A stretch of DNA of 64,000 nt, taken from Dryococelus australis (lineage: Eukaryota; Arthropoda; Insecta; Phasmatodea; Phasmatidae). The position numbers and the translations under genes are program-made. A model generated the notes under the pieces. It was not told the DNA's origin, did not search any database, and saw only the letters and a program-made list of their open reading frames with translations. The stretch covers positions 11,412,209 through 11,476,208 of the forward strand of contig CM057003.1 of assembly GCA_029891345.1 (NCBI GenBank). Reading direction: 5' to 3'. Shown here piece by piece: positions 22,439 through 33,820 of the stretch (the first letter of the stretch is position 1; every line of letters starts with the position of its first letter).

Positions 22439-24235
22439 GTACCTTGAGACTTCACCCGTTCGGATATTGAATATGTCAATGATAAAATCTACCAGATCTT
22501 AAATAAACCATTTCGTTTCCCGCAGCTTCTCGGGTAAAGAAATTAATTTTTGAACAGAAATTCCTGTTATCAGTTCAAAGGTAAACATCATATTTTCCTT
22601 TTCGTGACTAGGGCCGACCAAAATTTTTTTCATAGAATTTATTTCTTCTGGACTTGAACTAAACAAAATTTTGCCGTAGCTGCTCCCGTCCATAATCTGA
22701 ATGTCAGATAAGTTGTCGTGTATTGAGGAACCTACTGAATGCTAGGTTTGTGGAAATAAATTGCTTGGCCATTAATACTATTTCAAATACACATTTTATG
22801 TGATTTTACGATAATGGTTAAACTGTTCAGCTCATTATTGATGTAGGGTGGTAACAATGATTGTTATTAAACAATATATAACAATAATTTAATACAAATC
22901 CAACGTTATTACAAGAAAAATCCGTCCAGGACAGAGAATATCAGTAATTTTATTTCTATCGTTCAAGCTTGATTATGGAGCGTAATAGTACAGTATTTAA
23001 GCTCGAATAAGACAACTTACGTATAGTAGTTTTTGATTGACGCTTGAATAACATAAAAGAAACTAAAATATGAATTTTGGATTCTAAATATATTAAATTG
23101 TCGGCAGTATATATTATATTGCAATATTTAAAAAAAATAGTGAAATAAAGACGTAGCATTTCGAAAGATCCTAAGATCATATTATCAGCATATTTACCTT
23201 CATGCACTTCAAACTTCAAAATGATTTTATAAAAAACTTTGTACGGATATATGTCTATCAAATTAATTCATGTATATAAAGACTGTTCATAATCTATAAC
23301 TTATCGAGGGTTTAGGATTTTCAAAAATATTTATTTATCACAAAATGTTTTTAGGAGCTGTTGTTCGTTTTCGCTGTGCAAGTTATTTGGCCTTTGAAGT
23401 AATACCAATGAACTAATTATATTTTAGTCTAAATTAATTACTGTAAACAGCAGGTAATGTATTGGTTCTGCATGCATACTTTTAGATGCAATTTTACCAA
23501 AACGCGGACATAAATTTATATTTGGAATGATGATTCAATTGCCTTTTCGTATAATGGGAAACACTTTCTTCGTAGAATATATTATAAATGAACAAGACTA
23601 GAGGCGATTTTAAACACACGTATTTAGCTTGCGTTATTGGAAACAACTGTGATAAAGGCAGGAAATATAAATCTAAGAAGACATATTTTTCGAATTGCGA
23701 GTATATTTTGCAAAACTATAATTGTCGGGCACTGTGACTTCAGCAGTTAGCCCTGATATTACAATGGCAAGCACTTACCTCACGGTCACTTTGTACTAAA
23801 TTGTTTGGTCTAAAATTTCTTATTTGCGTGCAGTTTTCATGAACAAAAATATATAATCGTTACCAAGGTTGTGAGGTTTATAGATACACAGGATAGACAA
23901 TCTCATAGAAGCTTAGCTGAGCAGCTGCGATGAGCATTGAAAGAGGAAGCCGACTGTTGGGTAAATAGTTTAAGAGCAGTGCCAAGCAAGTAACATATTT
24001 CATTATTGGTCGTATAATGTAAGTTAAGTGTAAACGAAAGGAAGGACTATCTCCTCTTCTTCCCCGTCTGCAAAGAAACGATCGCTTCCCTTCCAAGCAC
24101 AACTACAAATCTATGACCTTTTGCACTAAATTAACTACGATACCTACGCGGGTTGCGTTCAGGAGACAGGGTCGGCAAAAATTGCACGGAATTCAACAAC
24201 ACATTGAAAGAAAATATTTTATTTCCATTTCTTAA
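22439..24235. other. AT-rich unassigned DNA
   Basis: No repeat or gene recognised. The longest frame is 101 codons on the minus strand (22956-23261), AT-rich and unremarkable. Confidence 0.5.
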
Positions 24236-24445
24236 GGGGCCGCGGTAGTGTAGTGGTCAGACTACTCGCCTTACACCACGGCGAACCGGATTCAATTGCC
24301 GGCGGGTTCGCTCCCGGAGTATCACACGTGGGAATCGTGGTGGGTTTTCTCGGGAATATCCCGTTTACTTCGCCCTTGCATTCCAGCGCTGCTCCAAACT
24401 CATCTCGCTACACTCTCACAGGCCCACATTATGTGATGTTAAGCC
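24236..24445 (+). mobile_element. tRNA-derived SINE, copy 3
   Basis: Head GGGGCCGCGGTAGTGTAGTG, A-box-like GTGGTCAGACTACTCG, B-box-like GGATTCAATTGCC and body blocks GTTTTCTCGGGAATATCCCG and CTTGCATTCCAGCGCTGCTC match the family. A few bases around the GCCGGACGATGCC block are deleted. The 3' end after CTCTCACAGG is diverged. Confidence 0.85.
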
Positions 24446-24917
24446 CCCTCAGGATGAATGCGCACGTGATCATCAACTCCTGTCCTGTCATGGAAGCCCT
24501 CGCTGAGTCGGCCAACACACGCCCCTGCAAACTGAATACCCAAGCATGGAGCAGAGACACTGGCAAGTGTAGCCTGGATTCCAGCTCCAGGTGCCAATAA
24601 ACGGACACACAAGTTAGCGACATGTCAAGGAGTCGTTCGTCACTCAGCGACCTGGGAGGAACTCTTAGGACCCTCGCCAAGCTGTCAGTCAGTCTTTCAC
24701 GGCACTGTGGTGCAACTAGAGTCCTGCAGAGCTCGCATTTGTCTGTTATTGACACTAAGCCAGATCTCACACTCTCTTGAAGAAATTATTGAGACAACAT
24801 GAATGGGGAAGTTTATTCCCGTACATCCATGCTAGCATTCCTTCGTTTGTTCAGGAAAGATTAAAATGTATATGAAAGTTCCTACCTTTGCAAAGCAGTG
24901 ACGATAAACATTCCTGT
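24446..24917. other. Unassigned stretch after SINE
   Basis: GC-richer to about 24780 with overlapping open frames of about 113-115 codons on both strands that partly include the SINE. I recognise no protein. Confidence 0.4.
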
Positions 24918-25310
24918 AGGTTGTTCACGGTAAAATGAGCACTTTTGAAAGCCCTGCTTAAGACCTACTTGTACACAAGTTGTGTGTTCTTCCGCCTTAT
25001 GTAAAATTAACATTGCCATGGGCCTCATCGCTTTATTCATGCGTGGGTCAAGTGAATATGTGAAATTACTATGAAAGTAAATATTGTACAAATCTGCTTA
25101 TTTTTACACTAGAGAAATAATTTAAGTTATCACTAAAGGTTACCTAGCACCTTTCATTCGTTATTTAGATCTAGAACTACTTTCCCTCCATCGTTACCAA
25201 CGTCAATGGACACATGCCACTCACTGCGCCTGTTAAAATATCTGTAGGTAGGGACAGTGACTTTTTCATAAGGGTGATTTCAAAAGTGCTAACTTTATCG
25301 TGAACAGCCT
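24918..25310. mobile_element. Y-family MITE, copy 6
   Basis: Left end AGGTTGTTCACGGTAAAATG then AGCACTTTTGAAAGCCCTGC; right end TTTCAAAAGTGCTAACTTTA then TCGTGAACAGCCT. 393 bp. It carries the TTCCGCCTTATGTAAAATTA and CATGGGCCTC blocks, inverted relative to copy 1. Confidence 0.85.
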
Positions 25311-25790
25311 TTATATTTACATCCTAATAAATGGATAATATTTCAGCGCAAGTTTGTTTTAAACCTGTTTATGTTCGGGAAGTTTACTTGGTACTTTTTT
25401 TACAATGCGTCTCCTGTCTACCCGAGTCCGTGTAGTTAGTTCACTGGCGTTTTCAACAGGGAGAATACAGTTGATCTTCTCAATTGTTTCCGCCTGATTC
25501 GGCAATCCTATCGTTGACTGCCACTTATTGGTTCGGAGCCCTGCGGGCTCTACTGTTATATTTTTATATTTTTGACTAGAAAAGTTTTATGGCAGATTAA
25601 ATGAGGTTATATGAAAGACTGGACAGAGAATTACTTTAGCCATGCCAAGCTATTTATAAGCCTACAGTACAAGCTGATGGTGAGGGAGAACAAAGTTATG
25701 TTGCACCCCTCAAATTGAATATATGAGATAGATCGAAAAATTAATGAAAAAACAAGCATTTAATAATTTTTTGATTAATTTTTTTGGAGG
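25311..25790. other. Unassigned AT-rich DNA
   Basis: No gene or repeat recognised before the TCAAGGTCA-rich block. Confidence 0.45.
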
Positions 25791-26990
25791 TTATCCAAGG
25801 TCATGGGCACGGGGTCAAGGCCACAGATATGAGGTCAATGTGAAGGTCACGCAGATATAACATGGTGGTTGGAGTCATCATTGCCAGCTAAGTGATAAAA
25901 AGTAAACAAATGACAAAATAAAAACCCAATATACCTGGTGAAGTGCATTCGACAGAATGAGAATGGGTGAAGAGGATGGAGACTTGCTGACTAATAGATC
26001 AATGAGAAACATTGGTAGGGAGGGAAAGGTTAGGATGCTGTGACTGATCGGGGGCCAATCGTCTGCTGGTAGGGAGGGAAAAGTTAGGATACTGTGACTG
26101 ATCGGGGGCCAGTCGTCTGCTGGACGTTGTCCTCTGGGAACCTCTGAAAATGTAAGTTTTCAAAATTAATTTTTAAAGACAATTTCTGTAAGTTTTAATT
26201 TTTGAATTTTTGGAGTATTTTGTGATACCTCAGGTTCAAGGCCATACTAGGTGTCTGGGTCAAGGTCAAAGGTGAAGGTCAACTGAATTCAAGCTAGCAG
26301 TAGTAAGTAATGTAATATGCTCTATGATTTTTATGAATTTATTCAATTTTTACCATTTTTTTCTCGAGTTTTTATTTTCAAGGTCATATAAGATCAAGGT
26401 TATTGGGTCAAGTTCATGGGTCAAGGTCACCTGGGTCCAACATGATGGTTGGGTGATGTCATAACATGGTGGCCTGTTGGTTCAAGTCCCTCGTCGTCTC
26501 TAAGCCCAAACATTAAAAATTATGTTATATTTTTTCAAATAATTTTTTTTATAATTTCAAAATAATTTTTATATTTATGTAGGGTTTTTGGATATTTTGG
26601 GGGGTTTTTAGAGTATTTTTCGAATTTTTTGGGTTCAATGTCATTCAAGGTCATGGGGTCAAGATCAAGGACACCTGGATCCAATATGGCGACTAATATG
26701 GCTGACAACCAAGATGGCTGACGGTCAGCTTCAGCTCCGATCCTGGATCCCGTGTATCGATTTGGCATACCCTAGTCATCTAAAATCAAAATGGCCGCCA
26801 CTGCTCTTCCCTCGAAAACGATCACCCCAAATCCTTCCTATGGATCAAAAAGTGCCTTTCGAGGGATCGTTTTTATAACTGGGGAGATCGGAATTTAAGG
26901 AAAAACTGAAAATTTTGTGGGAAAATAGAAATTTTGAGAAAGAAAGGGGGAAAGGCAAATTCCAGATGGCGGCGGTAAGCTCCGACGCTC
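25791..26990. repeat. TCAAGGTCA / AAGATGGC motif-rich repeat block
   Basis: Exact TCAAGGTCA occurs at 26260, 26378, 26421 and 26645, CCAAGGTCA at 25795, with several near matches such as GTCAAGGCCAC and GTGAAGGTCAC. Phrases such as CATGGGTCAAGGTCAC, ACATGGTGGTTGG and AATATGGCNGAC recur with variation, so this is a decayed internally repetitive unit and not unique sequence. A 54-bp tandem duplication lies at 26014-26121. The end of the block has CAAGATGGCTGAC, CAAAATGGCCGCC and CAGATGGCGGCGG. No coding capacity was recognised. The element class is unknown. Confidence 0.5.
26014..26121 (+). repeat. 54-bp tandem duplication
   Basis: Two adjacent 54-bp copies, each beginning GGTAGGGAGGGAAA and containing GACTGATCGGGGGCCA, differing at only a few positions. 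The low divergence suggests a recent duplication or gene conversion. Confidence 0.9.
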
Positions 26991-27034
26991 CAACGCCAGA
27001 CGCCAATGCACCAAAACATACTAAACCATTCTAC

Positions 27035-27233
27035 TCACACTAAATAGTCAAAAGGGATGAGGTCAGGAGATTGTGCGGGCCATACAGTGGGTCCACTGCG
27101 TCCAATCCATTGCTCTGTGGTTTAAATGCTATCCGATGTCACGATGGAAATGAGGAGTTGCGCCGTAATGTGGAAACCCCAACAGGCGTTAAATATCAAG
27201 AGAAATTTCGTCGAAGAGCTTAGGCAGTTTAAA
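27035..27233 (-). pseudogene. Mariner-type (IS630-Tc1-mariner) transposase relic
   Basis: Minus-strand translation gives LPKLFDEISLDI, a stop, then GFPHYGATPHFHRDIG, a second stop (TAG), and after a one-base frame change WIGRSGPTVWPAQSPDL followed by IPFDYLV and TGA. This follows the catalytic-domain pattern of IS630-Tc1-mariner family transposases, which have a DGAxxH block, then W(I/L)GRxGP and WPxxSPDLxPxDFxLW. The residue expected to be the second catalytic aspartate is replaced (PHYGA instead of QDGA). With two in-frame stops, a frameshift and no upstream N-terminal part, it is dead. No terminal repeats were identified around it. It is the only protein homology I can defend in the window. 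Confidence 0.65.
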
Positions 27234-29032
27234 TATTGAACGGTTTTTGCTAAGGATTACAATTAAATTGAAATGGAATAGTTTAATTCTAATTCACAAT
27301 TAAGTTAAAAATGTGCATAAGTTATCAGTTTCTTGACTGATGGTTGTACAATTAAAAAAAAAAACCTTTTTTGGTCTCTTCTAACATCCTTGAAATTTGA
27401 GTGTTGAATGTTGTTACACTTGGTAATTCCTAGCCTATTATTTATTTTGACAAACATGCAGATGTCCGATTTGCTTGTTATTCAGTTATACCTTACATGT
27501 GTACAGACACACCTTTTGTTATAATTGTGTAAGATGTCTTTTCTACCATGCCACAAAATTACTTTTGATTCCTATAGGTCATCATCGTCGTTGCTAGCAA
27601 CAGTTTTAGCGGTATTAACACGAGAATAATTGTAGAGCGCTGTGGTGAATGAATTTGAAGTTCTCTACCGGAAGAATGACGGCTGTCATGTCCACAGTTC
27701 TCGATGGTTTTAATCTGGATTTTATTTTCAGCAGATACAATCCACGCCCTCTCACTGAACGACAGCCCTCAGTTTATGCACAAGAAGGTCGGTTCCAGTG
27801 GATCAGCACGTGTGGCGATCCGGTTTTCTCTCGACGCTGTAAAACCACACCGTCCACAAGTCACTTCAACACAATAACTAACCTTCACTAGGTCGTTGTT
27901 ACCCCCGTGATGTGGTCGACCACAACTAAGGCGCGCCTACTTCCCGAACTGCATTCCAATCAAAGTTTCCATGGAGCGTTCGCCTGAGTGTTGTGCAGCG
28001 CTGTACGTGTGAATCAGTCGTTTGATCTGGTGCCATTTACACTAACTGTAAAACAATTTACATTACACCCACCAATTAATGACTCGTTGAAATTTTCTAT
28101 GAAACATTTTACACTGAGTGGTCTGAGTGACTACAAATATTTATAAACATTTAATAAACGTTTGAAACTGGGTATTTGCATTTCTTTATTTTATTTATTA
28201 CCAAATGGGTGTAATTTTTTACTGATTCGTTTACTGTAATGAAGTTAGACTTTTTTCCCCAAGTGTCTTACGGAAACAACTTTTAAAATATATTATTTTT
28301 TACACAGTTTTTTTTGTGGTGTAGTTTAAATTTTCCATTAAACTATTTACATGGGATTTTTTTTTTTTTTTTTTTTGCTTTGTCTTTGGTATTATAATCA
28401 AGATTCAACTGAGTCTATTTTGGCAAGTATGTGCTCGGTTTTACGACAGAGTTAATCAGTCTTATTAGTTTTCGGGAGTACTGCTTCTTTTAAAGTCAAA
28501 ATTACACTTTTTCAATCATTTACACGTCAATAAATTTATTTTAATGCCAATTTAAAAAAAAATCCGGCAGTAGTATTATCCGCACGGGGAGAGATCAGGG
28601 GGGGGGGGGGGAGAGATTAAACCCGCCTCATAAAGTTTCAAGAAACCAAACGAAACAAAACAGTATATATATATATATAATAAACTGGGCCATTCTCAGT
28701 TTCAATTACCCTCTAAAAAGTTATGTCATTTGGTTTGCCTTTTAGGATTCTTATGATTGAGCTGTACCAGGAAATTGCGCCTGCTCTGAAACTGAACGCA
28801 AAGGTGATATATTTTCGTGCCGACTAGAACAACCGCCACCATTTTCAAATTCCGTGCACGGACCTGCCTAGCAACTTCACTGAACGACGCCAGAAGTGAA
28901 CAAAATAATACGAACATCTGCGCAGCAGAAGTTTGGCATACCCTTCATATGAATTGCAGATTGTGTCCGACGTGATATTGACCAATACAAGTAATGTACA
29001 ACGTTTAAAGTAATACGTGTATTTTCTTCATA
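27234..29032. other. AT-rich unassigned DNA
   Basis: No gene or named repeat. It includes T runs, a G run near 28597-28612, an AT microsatellite at about 28663-28681 and a TTTACACTNACTGTAAAA-like stretch near 28035 that loosely recalls the V element terminus. Small open frames (27649-27891; 28726-28917) are unconvincing. Confidence 0.45.
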
Positions 29033-29262
29033 GGGGCCGCGGTGACCGAGCGGTTAAACCGCTCGCCTCCAACCAAGGCGAACCGGGTTTCATCCCTGGT
29101 CGGGTCACCCGGTTTTCGAACGTGGTAATCGTGCCGGACGATGCCGTTGATGGGCGGGTTTTCTCAGAGATCTCCCGTTTCACCCGCCCCTTCAATCCGG
29201 CGCTGCAAATACTCACCTCAGTCGCCCTTATCGGCTCTCAAGACCTCGTTGTTAAGAGTTTT
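29033..29262 (+). mobile_element. tRNA-derived SINE, copy 4 (best tRNA-like head)
   Basis: The head GGGGCCGCGGTGACCGAGCG followed by GTTAAACCGCTCGCCTCC closely resembles the 5' half of a class II tRNA (serine- or leucine-like), and the B box is GGGTTTCATCCC. The body blocks CGTGCCGGACGATGCCGTTG and CGGGTTTTCTCAGAGATCTC and the end GGCTCTCAAGACCTCGTTGT match the other copies. The parent tRNA type is an inference from the head alone. Confidence 0.85.
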
Positions 29263-29429
29263 CTTCACTCGCACTCACTCTTTTCGTCATGGAGAGCAGT
29301 ATTTAATTGAAAAAGCGAGGCGTTTTAGCCTCCGGAATATCCTACAGAGATTCAGCAATGTCACGTCCTTTCAGATTATCGCACACATTAGAAACAGCAT
29401 TTCGGGATACTCCAGCATACGTTAAAGCG

Positions 29430-29685
29430 GCTCTTTCAAAACGCTATCGCATAACAAATGGCTCAGATACATAAAAAAAATACTAGGTAGACTTACACTG
29501 AACCTTGCCTCAGACTTTCCATCAATAAGCCATTAAGGCCACATCCTAAAGACCTGTAGGTACACGCAGCACGGTGAGAAACTGCAAACCAGCTGAAAGC
29601 CATGCTCATAGCAGTGACCTAATCGCTCCCTCGCTTCTCTGCCTCGAACACGGTAAATAACTGCAGCTAAGCGGACGCCTTGAAG
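29430..29685 (+). repeat. X-family fragment
   Basis: Blocks TTGAACC...CAGACTTTCCATCAATAAGCC, AAAGACCTGTAGGTACACGC and CGCTCCCTCGCTTCTCTGCC match the second half of the X copy at 8660-9125 in order and orientation. Confidence 0.55.
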
Positions 29686-29906
29686 ACGAGAACAACGGTA
29701 GGATATAAAGGAGGAGGCATTTCCGCCATCTTGGATTTACGTATATTCCTCCACAGCTTAATTTGCAGGGCCAGTGTTTCAAATCCAATCTTATCAAGGC
29801 ACAGGGAACATATTTACAGTTATTTCGAAATCCGACTCTCCCCCCCACCCCCCAACATGGTTCGTTTCACATCTGTAAACGTAATCGAAGATTTGTCTTA
29901 TCATAG

Positions 29907-30303
29907 TCCATTCACGATTACTTCCCACTTTTCTGAAGCCCTGCTGAAGTTCTATTTTCAGAGTATTCCTCCGCCTCGTGCAAACAAAGTAGAACTTAGT
30001 CTAAAAAATCACACCGAAGGGACAGCACACCGGATTTTTATGAACACTCATTTTCACGATATTTTGCATGATAATTATTTCTTATTAGTTATTACCAACT
30101 CTCTGTTGTCATCCTTATGCATTATTATAAATGATGTGTTACATTTCATAGGTGTAATTTTACCGAAAATGTAGTACTTTTATGTTAACAGAAGTATAAT
30201 AGCCTTGTGATACATGGCATTTTATGAGAGACCCAAACACGTCACACATGAGGTGATTTTCAAGAAGTTTGATTCTGAAAGTGTGAAGAAATCGCTATTA
30301 GAC
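29907..30303. mobile_element. Z-family MITE, copy 1
   Basis: Left end ATTCACGATTACTTCCCACT then TTTCTGAAGCCCTGC; right end TTTGATTCTGAAAGTGTGAA then GAAATCGC, an imperfect inverse. The interior TATTTTCAGAGTATTCCTCC and CAAAAATCACACC-like blocks are shared with the copies at 46660 and 54402. No coding capacity: the 164-codon frame 29680-30174 crosses the element boundary and is not conserved. Confidence 0.7.
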
Positions 30304-30457
30304 TCTAGTGTGTATTATATAAAGCTATATTCGAGTAAGTGTACAAATTTATCATATCACTTACTTACGTAAACATCGTTCTTACCGCAAACCTTATCCA
30401 CGTTGTTCTTGATAGCGCTGTTGGTGGAAAAGCAATCCAACGTTGAGAGCGCGATTA

Positions 30458-31464
30458 CACTCTACACCGTAATCAGAGGGAATTTCACTGTTTCAAAACA
30501 GTAAATAGTATCTGATTGATTCAACAGTCACTTCAGAGAATTTGACTGTTGGAGCAGTGAAAACATTATAGTTTTCTTTCACTTATTGATTCGGCGACAT
30601 TTTTCACTGGTTCATAAGTCATTTTTTCCACTGTTTTTTTCAATGATTTGTTTTTTGACTGTTGGACCAGTTAAATAGTGTGCAAAAATTTCCGTCAAAC
30701 AGCGTGTGAAAATGGCCGTTGAACAACATGTATTAAGAGAAATAACGACGCATAAATTAATAAAACCAATATAAAATACTTTCTGAAATGTGTTTCGTAT
30801 TTCAAAACACTATTATATGAATTAACATGCACATTCAGTCTTTCACCCCGTTTTTTAAGTCTTTCGTTTCGTTGGTTTCATGTAATCGTCACAGCACTCT
30901 GTTTGAAGGTTTAAACCGCATATAACGTGGTGAGGAGAGTGCACTCATATAATGTGGTGAGGAGAGTTCACTCATATGTACTATTCGTTTATAACAATCC
31001 TAACGGTATCACTCAAACCAAAAACGAAAAAGTGAGTGTATACATTTAAAACTATACGCTTTCGATGGGGAAATGTAACAAATATTTTCCTCTTCTATAT
31101 CAACATATTTCGGTAGCTCAGTTGGTAAAGTAACTGTCAAAAAGTAGATTGGTAAGGGTGCGTGAGTTCAGTCCCAGCCACCTGCGGAAAATCTATTACT
31201 TTTTTTTTATTGCTGTTAATCTTGCAATATGTTTGCGTAAATATGTTTATTTCTCGTAATTATTTGGCTGAATTCAATAAAAACAATATTCAATTCGCCG
31301 CAGCAGTTGACCGTCACTTATTCAATCAGTGAAATTGTTTCACGTCACTAATTTAATCAGTAAAATAGGTTTCACTAAAACAATCAGTGGTTTTCCGCTG
31401 ATTCGTAATGGAGCCATTTTCACTGATTATAGTAGTTGAATCTCACTGATTCGAATTTAGAGTG
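30458..31464 (+). mobile_element. W-family TIR element, copy 2 (1007 bp, TA flanks)
   Basis: The best-preserved termini: left CACTCTACACCGTAATCAGA, right the inverse of CACTCTAAATTCGAATCAGT, with TA at 30456-30457 and 31465-31466. The interior aligns with copy 1 block for block (AAAAATGGCCGT, AACAATCCTAACGGT, the tRNA-like module, AATTATTTGGCTGAATTCAA). A short CATATAATGTGGTGAGGAGA duplication lies near 30930-30975. It is non-coding. Confidence 0.85.
31106..31183 (+). other. tRNA-like module inside W copy 2
   Basis: GGTAGCTCAGTTGGTAAAG contains a perfect A-box match (TAGCTCAGTTGG), and GAGTTCAGTCCC at 31164-31175 matches a B box. It ends in CCAGCCACC and is followed by a T run. The anticodon arm does not fold convincingly, so this is a captured tRNA or tRNA-derived SINE head and not a working tRNA gene. 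It could still bind polymerase III factors. Confidence 0.6.
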
Positions 31465-33820
31465 TACTTCGCAGCTTGCATGCGCACGCTATTCCTTGTT
31501 TTCCTCTACAGTTCAGATAATATCCCGCATTCTTGTGAAAAGCTAATGACGAGTAGATTAAATACACATGCGTTTTCATTGGTACCGACAAGCGTGTTTT
31601 ACTGACGCGTGTGTGTTCGTTGTAACGGCTAAGAATTACGTATAGCCTACTTACGCATGACTGAAGGGGTTGACTTATTATAACTGGTTCACTCTGAAGC
31701 CCAACGTGAGCTGGTCTGTGCTCAATCTTGGAAAAGACTCGGGTTCTGTAATGCTAAAATATTGTATTTTCATGGTAATATTTATATTGCTTGATTATTC
31801 TATATGTAAATATCGTATTGATATGATTTGCGCTTATAATATGTCACATTGTTTGCAATTTTCTGTACATGTAATAATTTTAGTATTTTCATTTTTTATT
31901 TTATTTTTAAAACACGTTAGGGTGTTTAAATTTTGTTGAAAGGTGGCAAACTTTATTCTGTTTAAGCTAGGATTTAGTTAGGTCTTCTTATGTTTGTGTT
32001 ACTTATTTTAATAATTTTTCTAGCTTCCTTTTGGTCTCATTTGTAAGTCATTCTTATTAATTAAATATTATGTTTGTTAGTGTAGGACGGAGAAAGTGAC
32101 TCGTACAGGGTTGATTGGTAGTTTTCAGGATCTCATTGGACAACAGGTTTGATCCCTGTCTCCCATTGGCTGAAACCTCTAGGTCCTTTGTGCATGTTCC
32201 AGCCATATGGGCAAGAAGCTCCCTTCTCCTTCGCACGACGCCTTACTAGTAAGATGTAGAGACAGGACCTTCCCCTGCGTTTGGATGGAATGTAGGCATT
32301 TGGATTAGAGAGTAGGGTGTTGATTATTTTCCCCTACTTTCCTCAGTGTGCCAGCTGACGTGTGTGAGGTTTCACGCCCCAGCTAGGGTCCCTAGAAGTC
32401 AGGAGGTATAAATAGTTACGTTTGCGTTAGAGCTAGGACTCCGCAACTCCTAGGATGCCCCATCGCCTACATCGCTGCAGAGGTCCTTTGATGTCGTTGA
32501 TGGCCGACTACGAGAGCAGATTATACGTCTACAGGAGCTGCAACGATTTTTAACTTCAGGTCCAGTAACAATTACTCATATGTGGTACATGGTTCTTCTG
32601 ATAGCGTCGTCTTAAGCAGTGAGACGACGCTATTTTCCATCACGTAATTTTCTTAGCTGACTTTTTGCTTACGTATAAACCTTGGTAGATTCCTTACTTT
32701 ACCCTGAGCAAGGTAATTGACATTAAAATTTTTAATACAGAAGAAACATTTATTTACTTTTGTGTAATATGTAATTTTCTTTAAGTATCAACTTAACAAC
32801 TTTAGTGACAGTTAGTGAATTACATTTACTACTACATATAGCCATTGGAAGTTAGGAACGGCCTCTTTTTCTTTGCCGCTAGGAGGGTACGTGTTTATTT
32901 AGATTTACTGTTTGCCATCAGGTTTTTCGGAAATTAGTTAGTCCAAGTAAATTTAAAGAAGCTAAACGTTGAATATAATGAGAAAATCAATCAAATAACT
33001 TTGGACTTCTACTCACCATTGGTCGCCTAACGTATTTGTAGCTATCATATGTTGTGTATCCAGGGCTACTGCATGCAAGTGTTTTGTCATAATTACTTAC
33101 AGGTTATGTTGCTTATTCTTACGATAGGTTTTACATTGCTCGAAATATGTCCTTAGTTAATGAGTTGCTTAAGGTAATTACATGAGATGTGGTAATCCTC
33201 CAGACTGCCAATAAATCCGGGGCAATAAAAAGTATTCAACTGTGGCAGTCACACTTGGAAATATTAAGTGCAAAAAAAAACTACACACCGATATCTGATT
33301 AATGCTACACAAAACAATTTTTTTTGAGGTTAAACCGTAGAATATTTGATTGCGTAAGGTGAGCTCTAGGATATTATTTGCATGCATTTGCTCGCATACA
33401 TCACAACTAAGCATGGGCATGATTAATCTAACCTATTTAGCATTTTCAAAACTTTTACATACAGAGACTTACGAAAGAAAGAGTGAGAGAGAGTAAATAT
33501 TCTGCAGCGGAGTTTTCTCTCCATAACAGTTCTGAGCACCACGTTGAAGTATTTTGAAACCTGCTAATACCTGGAGTTCCCGCAGTTCGTACATAAAGCC
33601 CTGCCAAAAACAGAAACGCGTAGGAACTTGTGGGCACGGTGAAACGAAATCAGTCACGCGGGATGAGCTAAACAGGATGCCTTTAATTTCCGACTGCGCT
33701 AATCGCAAGCACTTTGTTTCCGATGGAGCGGGAATCTCTCATCCTGGGCTACGCGATGAAGTAAAGCAACAAGGGAAAAAAAAATAACAGGAGAGAGAAG
33801 GTTAACGGCGAACGTAGCTA
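31465..33820. other. Unassigned DNA, no called gene
   Basis: About 2.3 kb. A moderately GC-balanced stretch at 32080-32600 with a TATAAATAG at 32407 could be part of an old LTR, but I found no matching second LTR or clear TG...CA borders. The remainder is AT-rich. Small frames at 33455-33787 lie on opposite strands and are unconvincing. Confidence 0.4.

Noticed and set aside
29033..29110. A functional serine- or leucine-type tRNA gene
   Set aside because: The head belongs to a SINE present many times in the window, and the 3' half lacks a pairing acceptor stem.
29680..30174. 164-codon plus-strand frame
   Set aside because: It crosses the boundary between unassigned DNA and a Z MITE; composition is not protein-like and other Z copies do not share it.
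32407..32415. TATAAATAG as a core promoter or LTR TATA box
   Set aside because: No matching second LTR, no clear borders and no downstream open frame; TATA-like words are frequent in AT-rich DNA.
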